Part shown: positions 1 through 8,668 of the stretch, one piece after another | Numbering within the stretch: the first letter of the stretch is position 1 | Layout of the letters: each line of letters opens with the position of its first letter | Assembly (NCBI GenBank): GCA_013216135.1 | Contig: JABSOS010000026.1 | Coordinates: 1-39,682, forward strand | DNA: 39,682 nt | From: Candidatus Caenarcanales bacterium | Lineage (GTDB): Bacteria > Cyanobacteriota > Vampirovibrionia > LMEP-6097 | Direction: 5' to 3' | Translations under genes and position numbers: made by a program | The notes under the pieces: generated by a model | The model's input: only the letters and a program-made list of their open reading frames with translations | Told to the model about the DNA's origin: nothing | Databases searched by the model: none

Positions 1-32
1 TCACAACTCTATTAAGTCATGAATACTCGCTA

Positions 33-1292
33 TTGGCCAGGCTTACACATGTATTAGCCCACTTTGCGGTTGCCCTGCCTATCAGATTTGGACCTAAAGA
101 CAGCTCAATTTCAGCTAGATCTTCAAATAATAGCAAAGCATCTAGGGAATTAGAGGACAAACTTATTGATCTAAATCGTAATGGATTAACAAAATATTCC
201 AAATTATCTTTAGGAATAAAAAAGAAAGCTATTGAAGTTCTACAAGACTTAATGGCTTCAGATTCAGATTATGAATTCATAAGCAAAAGCAATGAAAGAA
301 GTATAAAAAGAGCTTTTAATTTTATAAATCAAGAGAATACAAATTGGGCATACTCTAATAGACAGGACTTAAAAAAGGAACTTATAGCTCTAAAGAAAGA
401 TGTGAATATTGACTCTAAATGGATAGATGAAATATTTGAAAATTTATCTGAATATTTAAATCTTTTAGTTAGTAAAGAAACAGAGAGTAAAAAACCAGAA
501 AAAGCAATCAAAGAAACAGCAGATAAAGAACTTATGGATAAACTACACTCTAGAGCAAGCAGAAAGTATCCTCACTTATTTTCTTTAATTGCAGCAGGTT
601 TAATTACCGCAAATTGGGGTGATTTACCGAAAGAAGAAATGCAAGAATGCTTCCAAGAAAGGAAAAATTGCATCGAATTAGTCAAAGACAATATCAACTG
701 GACTACAGGAGTGACAGCTTTTAGTTTATCGGCATATCTATCTATGCTAAGTGACGATAAACTGTTAGCATCAAAAAGAAAGAAATTGGAACAAGAAATT
801 GAAACATTGGCAATTTCTCATGTTATGAAAGGAAATGAAGTTATTATCCCAGACAATGAAAATCTTAAAACAGGATTTCAATTATCAGGAGCAAACCCAG
901 AACAAAAAAATGAATACGAACTTAAGCTAGATAAATTAGAAGAAGTTACTACTACATCGACTCTTGCAAATAATGACTCAATGAAAAAAATAATAAATCT
1001 CTTGAAATTAAAAGCTATCGTAAACCGCCTAATAGAATCAAACCCAATTAATAGTGAAGACCCTACGAGAACAACTTATGCAGATTCAAACGCAAGTATG
1101 AAAAGATTATCAAAAAGTTTTTCATATGAAGCTCAAAAATTAATAGCAAATAATCTTAATGGAGTTATTGATAAAAGAAAAAATAATGAAATAAATGAAC
1201 TAATGGTTCAATTAATTGAATACACCCCTAGAACAATGATGACATCTTACTCACCAAGGCTCAAAGACACTCTATCTACGGATCACACATAA
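33..1292 (+). CDS. Unknown membrane-associated protein, first of two tandem paralogs
   Basis: I do not recognise this family. The 419-residue reading begins at a TTG and the frame stays open to the window edge, so the gene could start further upstream. The TTG start gives an N-terminal length close to that of the next gene, which is clearly a paralog: both share an FNF(I/V)N-x-EN-x-x-W motif near residue 95, a weak two-segment hydrophobic hairpin (about 180-200 and 222-240), and a C-terminal helical stretch with (A/K)SM(K/E)RL. Between the hydrophobic segments lie two cysteines six residues apart (C206, C213), conserved in the paralog. The rest is predicted helical, charged and Lys/Glu-rich. 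Only one base separates it from the next gene, so they are probably co-transcribed. The gene is fairly sure, the function unknown. Confidence 0.75.
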   Translation: MARLTHVLAHFAVALPIRFGPKDSSISARSSNNSKASRELEDKLIDLNRNGLTKYSKLSLGIKKKAIEVLQDLMASDSDYEFISKSNERSIKRAFNFINQENTNWAYSNRQDLKKELIALKKDVNIDSKWIDEIFENLSEYLNLLVSKETESKKPEKAIKETADKELMDKLHSRASRKYPHLFSLIAAGLITANWGDLPKEEMQECFQERKNCIELVKDNINWTTGVTAFSLSAYLSMLSDDKLLASKRKKLEQEIETLAISHVMKGNEVIIPDNENLKTGFQLSGANPEQKNEYELKLDKLEEVTTTSTLANNDSMKKIINLLKLKAIVNRLIESNPINSEDPTRTTYADSNASMKRLSKSFSYEAQKLIANNLNGVIDKRKNNEINELMVQLIEYTPRTMMTSYSPRLKDTLSTDHT

Positions 1293-1293
1293 A

Positions 1294-2475
1294 ATGCTAG
1301 GCACAAAATTAGTTCACAACTTATTTCGCATACGTGATACACATCATGACAAGTGGCAAAGCCCAGCAAATAAAAATGATATTAAACGTTTGAAGCAAGA
1401 AATTAAACAATTACAAAAAGCAAAAGACTATAGAGATACAAAAGATAAGACAGAACTAAAAACTCTATCCAGAAAAATTTTAATTGATCTCATTCACAGC
1501 TCAGCTGTATTCAAAGAAAATGACAGAGATAAAGATTTTAGGATAGAAGATTTATTTAATTTTGTGAACAGTGAGAACAAAAAATGGACCTATGAAAAAA
1601 GAAAGGTAATTAACTCAGAGATAAAGGAACTAGCTAAAGACCTAGAAACTCAGAATGATTGGCTTGATGAGCAAATAAAGGATATGGATTATTTATTAGG
1701 TTTAGATTTTAATATACAAGAAAAAAACCCAAACCCAGTAGAGTCTATTAGCTATGCTGCAGAAGAAGAAAAACGAGTCAAACTAAATAGAGATCTACTA
1801 ATTCCTAACACTATAGCTTTATTATCAGCAGGATTTATAGGAGCAAATGTTATTAACCCTCCACAAGAAATAAAAGACTGTATAAGCTATGGAGCGTTTT
1901 GTCCAGAAGCGGTTCAACACCCCAGTACAGCAATCTCAGGGATTGGTTTGCTTGGTTCGCTTATTGGATATTACGTACAAATTAGCTTAGCAGGAATGGG
2001 GGAACAAGCTAGAAGAAAATTTGAACATAGAATAGAAAACTTAGTAAATCAATATTCAAGAGAAATTGACTTTGAAATTCCTGATAGAAATAGTCTTCCA
2101 TATGGGGTTCATCCACAAGATCAAAAAATTGCTAAAAATACAATGAGCTATCAAAATATACTAGATGAATTAAATGATGAAAAAACAAGATTAAATTCAA
2201 TGCTCTTAAAGAAAGATTTAAGAGAGCTTGATAACCTCATAAAAATGAAAATTATAACGGAAGGATTTATAAATTCAAATAAACGAGACCTAATAATCGG
2301 AGAATCAACAATAAAAAACTCAAATAAAAGTATGGAAAGGTTGCTAGAAAGTTTCAGAGAATCAGCAGAAAAGTTATTTAATGAAAAACTCTTACCCAAA
2401 ATGAATATAGTCTATAAGAACCCTCAAGATACAGAGAAATTTAAGAAGTTAGCAACTTTCCTCATCTACGAGTGA
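1294..2475 (+). CDS. Unknown membrane-associated protein, second tandem paralog
   Basis: 393 residues from an ATG one base after the previous stop. It aligns with the upstream protein over most of its length, although identity is low: FNFVNSEN near residue 88, a hydrophobic segment at about 168-188, C196 and C203 with six residues between them, a second and clearer hydrophobic segment at about 209-233, then a charged helical tail containing NKSMERL. The likely topology is two membrane helices joined by a short loop holding the cysteine pair, with long soluble helical arms at both ends. No signal peptide is visible. This is a tandem duplication that has diverged strongly while keeping the loop cysteines. 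Function unknown. Confidence 0.8.
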   Translation: MLGTKLVHNLFRIRDTHHDKWQSPANKNDIKRLKQEIKQLQKAKDYRDTKDKTELKTLSRKILIDLIHSSAVFKENDRDKDFRIEDLFNFVNSENKKWTYEKRKVINSEIKELAKDLETQNDWLDEQIKDMDYLLGLDFNIQEKNPNPVESISYAAEEEKRVKLNRDLLIPNTIALLSAGFIGANVINPPQEIKDCISYGAFCPEAVQHPSTAISGIGLLGSLIGYYVQISLAGMGEQARRKFEHRIENLVNQYSREIDFEIPDRNSLPYGVHPQDQKIAKNTMSYQNILDELNDEKTRLNSMLLKKDLRELDNLIKMKIITEGFINSNKRDLIIGESTIKNSNKSMERLLESFRESAEKLFNEKLLPKMNIVYKNPQDTEKFKKLATFLIYE

Positions 2476-2593
2476 ATGACGCTTGATACATTCTGAACCA
2501 ATAGCCTACCTAAAACTGAGCATTGGAAAGAAGTAATTTTATACAAAAAATATAGAAATAATAAACATACTTAGCTATACTTAAGAGATCACG

Positions 2594-4060
2594 ATGCGAA
2601 GCTTAAATGAAAAGTGTGGGATATTTGGAATTTTTGGTGATCAATTTGATGTAAGTCGTCTAAGTTTCTACGGATTATTTGCCTTACAACATCGAGGTCA
2701 AGAAGCAACTGGAATAGCTGTCTCGGACGGTGAAAAGATTAACTGTTATAAAGACACCGGTCTTGTGAACCAAGTTTACTCAGAAGAAACTATCTCATCT
2801 ATGCAAGGCTTCATGGCTATAGGGCACGTACTCTACACTACTTGCAAGAGAGGAACTGCTGATCATATTCAGCCAGTAACCCCTAAAAACAGTTATATTG
2901 CTTTAGTTCATAACGGTAACTTACCCAGTACAAAAGCACTTGAAGCATTTTTAAAGTCTCAGAACATAAATATAGAAAATATGAACGACTCAGAGATGAT
3001 GGCTGAAGCCATTAATCACTATGTTGAAAAAGGGTTTGAGCTAGAAGATGCGGTGAAGAAAAGTTACCCACTATTTACTGGTGGCTTCTCAGTGCTAGTT
3101 ATGAATAATGATTCACTAGTCGCTATAAGAGATGAATACGGTGTTAGACCATTTTCTATAGGTAAACTTGAAGATGGCTATGTATTCTCATCAGAGTCTT
3201 GTTCTTTCAATACCATTTCAGCAGAGCTTTTAAGAGAAGTAATGCCTGGAGAGATGGTAGTAGTAAATAAAAGAGGAATTAGATCAGAGCAATTAGCACT
3301 GCCTAAGCCAAAATTAGATATATTTGAGTTTGTCTATTTTGCTCGTCCAGACAGTACTATCAATGGCAAACTAGTACACGAAGTAAGAAATAGAACAGGT
3401 TTACAACTTGCAGATGAATATCCATTAGACGTAGATATGGTAATTCCTGTTCCTGACACAGCTATACCAGCTGCTAGTTCATACGCTAGAAAACTTAACA
3501 TACCATTTGAAATGGCATTAATTAAAAATAGATATATTCAAAGAACTTTCATTCAACCTAATCAAAGACTTCGAAAAATGGGTGTAAAAATGAAACTTAA
3601 CACTTTAGACCCTGTTATCCAAGGTAAAAAAATTGCTCTAATCGATGACTCAATAGTTAGAGGTACAACTTCCCAGCAAATCGTTCAGTCACTATACGAA
3701 GCTGGAGCAAAAGAAGTTCATTTCTTAGTATGTTCACCTCCAGTTCGTTTCCCTGATTTCTATGGAGTCGATACTCCTAAACAGGATAATTTAATTGCTG
3801 CAACTAAATCTCTTCCTGAAATTAGAGAGTTTATCGGAGCTACTTCTATGTACTATCTAAGCTTAGATGGATTGATCTCTGCAATTGGCTTACCACCAAA
3901 ACAGCTATGCACTTCATGCTTTACTGGTGAATATCCTATAAACCTTCACGAAAGAGATATAGAAGTTAAATTTGATTTAAAGCATGACTTAGAAAGCTTT
4001 TCTGATAAATCCTACGGTAAACAATTCTTCAAAGATAGAGTAATTTATAACCATTTCTAA
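2594..4060 (+). CDS. purF: Amidophosphoribosyltransferase (PurF)
   Basis: First committed step of purine synthesis: PRPP plus glutamine gives 5-phosphoribosylamine. An Ntn-type glutaminase domain starts after a seven-residue propeptide, with the nucleophile at C8 (CGIFGIFG) and the LQHRGQEATG motif. The C-terminal phosphoribosyltransferase domain carries the PRPP loop IDDSIVRGTT at about 350-359. Length (488) is normal. A CxxC (C439, C442) matches a pair that binds 4Fe-4S in Bacillus-type PurF, but where those enzymes have PCFYG this one has PDFYG and the other cysteine ligand also appears absent, so an intact cluster is doubtful. A TATACT hexamer ends 12 nt before the ATG and there is no Shine-Dalgarno. 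The PurN-like gene follows after 4 nt. Confidence 0.96.
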   Translation: MRSLNEKCGIFGIFGDQFDVSRLSFYGLFALQHRGQEATGIAVSDGEKINCYKDTGLVNQVYSEETISSMQGFMAIGHVLYTTCKRGTADHIQPVTPKNSYIALVHNGNLPSTKALEAFLKSQNINIENMNDSEMMAEAINHYVEKGFELEDAVKKSYPLFTGGFSVLVMNNDSLVAIRDEYGVRPFSIGKLEDGYVFSSESCSFNTISAELLREVMPGEMVVVNKRGIRSEQLALPKPKLDIFEFVYFARPDSTINGKLVHEVRNRTGLQLADEYPLDVDMVIPVPDTAIPAASSYARKLNIPFEMALIKNRYIQRTFIQPNQRLRKMGVKMKLNTLDPVIQGKKIALIDDSIVRGTTSQQIVQSLYEAGAKEVHFLVCSPPVRFPDFYGVDTPKQDNLIAATKSLPEIREFIGATSMYYLSLDGLISAIGLPPKQLCTSCFTGEYPINLHERDIEVKFDLKHDLESFSDKSYGKQFFKDRVIYNHF

Positions 4061-4064
4061 ATCT

Positions 4065-4736
4065 ATGAATGAGATTGAAAATGAACTTAATAAATTCAAA
4101 TTAATTATTTTAATATCGGGCTCAGCCAGCACAGCTATAGCTGTTCATAAAGCTATAGAATCTGGTGAGCTAATAAATGTAGAAATCAAAAAAATAATTA
4201 GTAACAGTCCTAGAATTTCAGGAATTCAAAACTTAATTAATGCAGGGTTTCCAAAAGAGAAAATTGAAGCAATAGATAAAAAAGAAATGAATGACGAAAA
4301 ACTATTTAATAGTAAGCTTCTTGATTCAGTGAATGAGATAAAGCTAGATATAATTTGTCAGTTTGGCTGGCTCTGCAAAACTCCTATTGAGTTAATCAAA
4401 GCTTATCCACAGAAAATTATTAACCAACACCCTGCACCACTTGATGTCGCAAATGGAATTTTTGGTGGCAAAGGTATGTATGGTATAAATGTACATAAAG
4501 CCGTCATAGACTACGCTAAAAAGTATAGAGACTTTACTCATACGAAAGCAACTACTCACTATGTAACAGAAGAATATGATGAAGGTGAGATTATTGCTAC
4601 TAGAGAATTAAAAATTGATCTTGAAGAAAGTCCAGAAAATCTTGCAAAAAGATTATTGCCACTAGAACATGAACTTCAAATAGAAGTTATAAAAGAATTA
4701 CAAGCTAAAACTAAGCATTCCCTAACTGGTTTTTAG
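4065..4736 (+). CDS. PurN-like folate-dependent formyltransferase
   Basis: 223 residues with the glycinamide ribonucleotide formyltransferase fold. The catalytic triad known from E. coli PurN is present as N120, H122 (NQHPAPLD) and D172 (EEYDEGEII), and the EH-L helix near the C-terminus matches the family. Two differences stand out: the N-terminal phosphate-binding GSGSN motif reads SGSAST, and the distance from the catalytic His to the Asp is 50 residues rather than 36, through an insertion around FGGKGMYG. Placement 4 nt after purF strongly suggests the third step of purine synthesis (10-formyl-THF to GAR), but a related formyltransferase with another acceptor cannot be excluded. Its 3' end overlaps the convergent next gene by 26 bases. 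Confidence 0.8.
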   Translation: MNEIENELNKFKLIILISGSASTAIAVHKAIESGELINVEIKKIISNSPRISGIQNLINAGFPKEKIEAIDKKEMNDEKLFNSKLLDSVNEIKLDIICQFGWLCKTPIELIKAYPQKIINQHPAPLDVANGIFGGKGMYGINVHKAVIDYAKKYRDFTHTKATTHYVTEEYDEGEIIATRELKIDLEESPENLAKRLLPLEHELQIEVIKELQAKTKHSLTGF

Positions 4737-5382
4737 AATTAGACTGTCCCAACTCAACATTAATATTAGCTTCCCCAAGAGCATGAATTTGATCATGATC
4801 AAAGTTCATATTTTCAAGATCAGTATTGGAGACTTGAACATTTCCATTAGAATCTAGTAAATGATCAATATCTGCTTCTTCAAACTGATCACCAATTTTA
4901 ATTTTTTCCTTAATTCTAATGTCTTCCCCCTGATGAATATGAGATTCAAAATACTTGACCCCCTTACTATCAGCTTCATCCATAAGTTTTAATTTACTCT
5001 TATCATCTGTATCTTCTTCTTGTTCATCACCAAATACAGCTCCAAAAAGAGCATCATTATCTGTAAGAGCAGCAAATGTCATAGTTTCAGTAGTATCTCC
5101 AAGTCTAGTATCTTCAATATTAATTCCACGCTCTCTCTTTTCTTTTAAAGACATAGCATCAGATTCATCTCTTAAGTACATTAAAATTTCATCAACATTC
5201 CTTTGAGTTAAAGGAGGAAGTGGGTAATTTAACTTAGAAGCAAGTAACTTAGCTTGAGTAATCTTAGTCGAAGTAGTCATCTCTTGTAATTCAATTAAAG
5301 ATGGTTTTTCATCCTTTTCTTCAATATCCTTATTCTGTTCAAAGCTATCTAAATTATTGTAATTATTATTGATTCCATCCAT
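4711..5382 (-). CDS. Unknown acidic soluble protein
   Basis: The frame opens at a GTG at 5415, but I prefer the ATG at 5382 (MDGINNNYNN), which gives 223 residues. The only purine-rich stretch upstream (AGAGGG) lies 12 nt from it. The protein is strongly acidic, without signal peptide or membrane segments, and has an Asp/Glu run near the middle (DEQEEDTDDKSK) and Asn/Gln-rich ends, suggesting a largely disordered or loosely folded cytoplasmic protein. A short helical part (about 40-75) is the most ordered-looking section. I recognise no family. Its last 26 bases overlap the end of the convergent formyltransferase gene. Confidence 0.7.
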   Translation of the reverse strand: MDGINNNYNNLDSFEQNKDIEEKDEKPSLIELQEMTTSTKITQAKLLASKLNYPLPPLTQRNVDEILMYLRDESDAMSLKEKRERGINIEDTRLGDTTETMTFAALTDNDALFGAVFGDEQEEDTDDKSKLKLMDEADSKGVKYFESHIHQGEDIRIKEKIKIGDQFEEADIDHLLDSNGNVQVSNTDLENMNFDHDQIHALGEANINVELGQSNSKNQLGNA

Positions 5383-5454
5383 ATTCGATATAAACCCTCT
5401 AATACATGTATACACATGAAGGTTATATTTTAGTTAAGGAAACAAAGTAATAGA

Positions 5455-7554
5455 TTATTTTCTAACATCGATAATAATACGTCTATCAGTAAAATTCTCT
5501 AAAATAGACTCAATTTCATCATCATTTGGCAAATCTAGAGATTCTAGATAACTAGCATCCCTTCTAAGACTTATTTCAACTTTAGCTGCATTTGCAGCTT
5601 CATCTAAGAAAAGATCACCTAAAGTAACTCCACTTGCATCTAAAGTATCTTTTTTAAGCTTTAGTGACCTTCTATAAACAAGTGGTATATCATCCCTAGT
5701 ATTAGTAAATGCATCCTTTATTTTTGAAATATTGGGTATTGAATAAACGAAACCCGAAATCTCACTATCAGCATCATCTAGAAATTTCAAATCTAAAACT
5801 AAAGGGTCTTCACGGCTAGCAAGTATATTAGAGTATGAAAAACCTAATCTAAGAGTTCTTCTAGTTTCACCTCTTTTTTCTTTAGAGTTAAATTTAGCTC
5901 TAGCCTTATTTGGACGAACAAATTTAGGATCATCTAGAACCTTAATATCAATTTCTTCATCGATACTAGCATCTACATTCACGGCAAGCTCACTTGTGTT
6001 TGTCCCTAAGAAGCTTAAATCAGTGTATAAACTTTTTACGATACTATCTCTAAACATTTCTTTTTTACAAAGTAAAATATTTCTACGTCCACTTACATTG
6101 ACATCAAAGTCAAAACTAAGACTTGAACTATCACTAGAAATAGAACTATCATCCACAATAATTTGAGACCTAAAAAGATTGTCTCTGATCTCTTCATCAC
6201 CATTAAAGAATCTTGATTTATAAGCAAAGCCAGATAATCTAGATTTATTAGAGTCAACTGTTTCTAAATTAGAGTTTTCAGCAATGCTAATAGATAAGTT
6301 CAGAGGATTATGGGACAGAAGAGATAACCTACTCTTCTTCTCTGTGGTTTGAGGAATTAGAAGAACTTCATTTGAGGAAAGAGTAGATTCTTCGTTTGTT
6401 AATAATAATCCATCTAAAGCTAATTTATAAGAGTCTTTAGGCTTAGTACCTAGTGGCAAACCAATTCCAGCTTCTAAAGAATTTACTAGTTTTCTCGCGT
6501 TGATATTAAATTTAAAAGTCTGAATATTTCTCACTAAATCATCTGTAATATCAGCATAGAAAACAGTTTGATTTAACTCACTATTTCTTGAACTATTAGT
6601 TGTATCCGTAAAAATCTGGAAATTAAACCTGTCAGTAATGTCATAAAAAAGCTCAGCGTCAGGATCTTCATCAAGAATAGCTTGTTCTTTTTCACTTAAA
6701 ACATAATTATCGGGTCTTAGATTAGTTCCAATTTTAAGGGCATTTATTATGGGTGAATTATCCACTTGAAATGTAGCAGCTTCTGTTTCAGGAACAGACT
6801 CTTTATCGTGATGAATGATAATTTTAAATCTTTTTGGTAGAAGAGAAATTCTATTGACTGTAGCATTCCTTTGCTCATCAGTAAATTGACTAAGGTCAGT
6901 CTCCGGTGGAATAGGAGCAATAGTTCCTCCTGGACCAAAGGTCATATTAAAGCTTTCATCTAGAACTTCAATAACCGTTATAAAAGTATCGTCATCAACC
7001 TTTCTATCGATACGGTTTTCAAATTTTTTTTCACGGGCTGATTTTTTATCTCGAAAATCTTTTCCTCCTTGTCCACCTCCATTTGATCCACCACCGTCAT
7101 CATCATTAGCAATAGAACCTAAATCTATAGTAATTCTCTTTGTAACTAGTGGCTCACCACTTCTTGAAGCATTAAGGAAAAAAGATACTTCCACTTCTAC
7201 ATTTCGAGTATTAGCTCCAGCTTGGATTATTACATTATCTAAAGTCATCTCAATATCTGCAACTTTTGGGTTATCTGCTTCTGGCGTAAGTATAAAAGCT
7301 CCAGGACCAGATAACTGAGCGCTAACACTTTGTCCAGCTACCCTAACATCAAACCTTTTAGATGAAAATCCAGAAACAGATCTCATCACAAAATCAATAC
7401 CGAGTTCAAAACCTTCGCCGACATTATTAAAGTTCGAAGAGTCAACACTAAAGTTACTAATACGATAAGGCACTGCTGCTTGTACACTAAAAGCAAAAGT
7501 TAAAAAATATAATGCAATTAATAGAACAAATTTTCTAGACCTGACAATATACAT
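5455..7554 (-). CDS. Large secreted beta-rich protein, unknown function
   Basis: The frame is open to 7731, but the ATG at 7554 starts a textbook Sec signal peptide (MYIVRSRKF, then a hydrophobic core ending SVQA before AVPYR) and avoids overlapping the divergent ddl gene, so I place the start there (699 residues). After the signal comes a beta-rich domain of about 120 residues, a Gly/Asp-rich linker (DDDGGGSNGGGQGG, about 155-168 of the mature reading), then about 500 residues of alternating beta-strand-like and acidic segments. There are almost no cysteines. No catalytic motif or known repeat is seen. It is probably a cell-surface or periplasmic structural or adhesive protein. A TATTAT hexamer (complement at 7564-7569) lies 9 nt before the start. 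Confidence 0.8.
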   Translation of the reverse strand: MYIVRSRKFVLLIALYFLTFAFSVQAAVPYRISNFSVDSSNFNNVGEGFELGIDFVMRSVSGFSSKRFDVRVAGQSVSAQLSGPGAFILTPEADNPKVADIEMTLDNVIIQAGANTRNVEVEVSFFLNASRSGEPLVTKRITIDLGSIANDDDGGGSNGGGQGGKDFRDKKSAREKKFENRIDRKVDDDTFITVIEVLDESFNMTFGPGGTIAPIPPETDLSQFTDEQRNATVNRISLLPKRFKIIIHHDKESVPETEAATFQVDNSPIINALKIGTNLRPDNYVLSEKEQAILDEDPDAELFYDITDRFNFQIFTDTTNSSRNSELNQTVFYADITDDLVRNIQTFKFNINARKLVNSLEAGIGLPLGTKPKDSYKLALDGLLLTNEESTLSSNEVLLIPQTTEKKSRLSLLSHNPLNLSISIAENSNLETVDSNKSRLSGFAYKSRFFNGDEEIRDNLFRSQIIVDDSSISSDSSSLSFDFDVNVSGRRNILLCKKEMFRDSIVKSLYTDLSFLGTNTSELAVNVDASIDEEIDIKVLDDPKFVRPNKARAKFNSKEKRGETRRTLRLGFSYSNILASREDPLVLDLKFLDDADSEISGFVYSIPNISKIKDAFTNTRDDIPLVYRRSLKLKKDTLDASGVTLGDLFLDEAANAAKVEISLRRDASYLESLDLPNDDEIESILENFTDRRIIIDVRK

Positions 7555-7594
7555 ATTATCTATATAATACCCTATACTTTGAATAAGATATATA

Positions 7595-7620
7595 TCATAT
7601 AACTGATACATAGTATATGA
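7595..7620. promoter_or_regulatory. Imperfect inverted repeat in divergent promoter region
   Basis: TCATATAACT at 7595-7604 faces AGTATATGA at 7612-7620, an inverted repeat with one base missing in the right arm. It sits in the 73-bp region between the divergent secreted-protein gene and ddl. The right arm contains TATGAT, a possible -10 for ddl ending 7 nt before its ATG, so a bound protein could block ddl transcription. The region is very AT-rich, so chance is a real alternative. Confidence 0.3.
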
Positions 7621-7627
7621 TAAATAT

Positions 7628-8668
7628 ATGAAAACAAAAAGCTCTATGCTGGTAAATAAGACAAGTAAAATTATAGTTATAGATGAAGGATTTTCAGCTG
7701 AGAAAGAAGTTTCACTCAGATCAGGTCGCAATGTCGCAAATCTTTTAAGTAACTCTGGCTATGACAATACCAAGTCTCTTCACCTAAGTTCAAAGGAAGA
7801 CTTAAAAAAAATCATAGATTTAAAATTAAATAATGAAATTGATATTGCAGTATTAATGACTCATGGAACCTTTGGCGAAGACGGAGCACTTCAAGGATTA
7901 TTAGAATTACTTGAAATTCCTTACACTGGCTCAAAACTAAAAGCTAGTGCTAATTGCATGGATAAAATTACAACTAAAGCGATCTTAGAAGCAAGTCAGA
8001 TACCTGTTTTTAAAAATCTAGAGCTTGAAGAATTACTAAAAGATAATTCTACTGATCAATTCCCAATCATTTTAAAAGCAAGAGCTGATGGCTCCAGTGT
8101 AGGAATCAAAAAGGTCAATTCTTTAGATGACTTAGAAAGTTTACTTGCAAAGGATGCTCATAAATCAGAGGATCTAAAAAACAAAAAAGCTTTTATAGAA
8201 CCTTTTATTAGTGGAATTGAAATAACTACAAGTATTATTCCTTTTAATGAAAAACTATACGAAGAATTAAACATAGACACAAAAGAATTAAAAAACAACC
8301 AAGACATTTTAATTGATGAAGATTTAGTTTCACTTGCTTTACTAAAGCTTATACCAGAAAACGAATTCTATGACTATGAAGCTAAGTATACAGCAGGTAA
8401 AACTACCTTCGAGCTTCCAGCAAAAATAAGTCCAGAACTAACGAAAAAAATACACAAACTTGCTATGAAAGCCTATAGGGCACTTGAATGTAGCGGCTTT
8501 GCAAGAGTAGATTTTATAATAAAAAACCCTGAAGAAACTCCAGAAATTAATATTTTAGAGATTAATACTCTTCCTGGAATGACTGATACCAGCGACCTTC
8601 CAGCCCAAGCTAAAGCATCTGGGCTTAGCCAAGAAAACTTAATTGAACTATTAATAAATAGCAAATAA
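7628..8668 (+). CDS. ddl: D-alanine--D-alanine ligase
   Basis: An ATP-grasp enzyme that makes the D-Ala-D-Ala dipeptide used by MurF (murF is at 31.7 kb). The N-terminal domain has SAEKEVSLRSG and HGTFGEDGALQG (79-90), the latter matching the Ddl signature. The ATP-grasp core has PIILKARADGSSVG, where most Ddl have KP at the same place, then FIEPFISGIEITT and the metal/substrate loop LEINTLPGMTDTS. Length (346) is normal. The first ATG (7628) is used; a second in-frame ATG at 7646 is also possible. TATGAT ends 7 nt upstream and there is no Shine-Dalgarno. The stop overlaps the next ATG by one base (TAATG), so translation of the permease is probably coupled. Confidence 0.95.
   Translation: MKTKSSMLVNKTSKIIVIDEGFSAEKEVSLRSGRNVANLLSNSGYDNTKSLHLSSKEDLKKIIDLKLNNEIDIAVLMTHGTFGEDGALQGLLELLEIPYTGSKLKASANCMDKITTKAILEASQIPVFKNLELEELLKDNSTDQFPIILKARADGSSVGIKKVNSLDDLESLLAKDAHKSEDLKNKKAFIEPFISGIEITTSIIPFNEKLYEELNIDTKELKNNQDILIDEDLVSLALLKLIPENEFYDYEAKYTAGKTTFELPAKISPELTKKIHKLAMKAYRALECSGFARVDFIIKNPEETPEINILEINTLPGMTDTSDLPAQAKASGLSQENLIELLINSK

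Noticed and set aside
7555..7731. 59-residue N-terminal extension of the large secreted protein
   Set aside because: It would overlap ddl and put a second hydrophobic stretch before an evident signal peptide starting at 7554.
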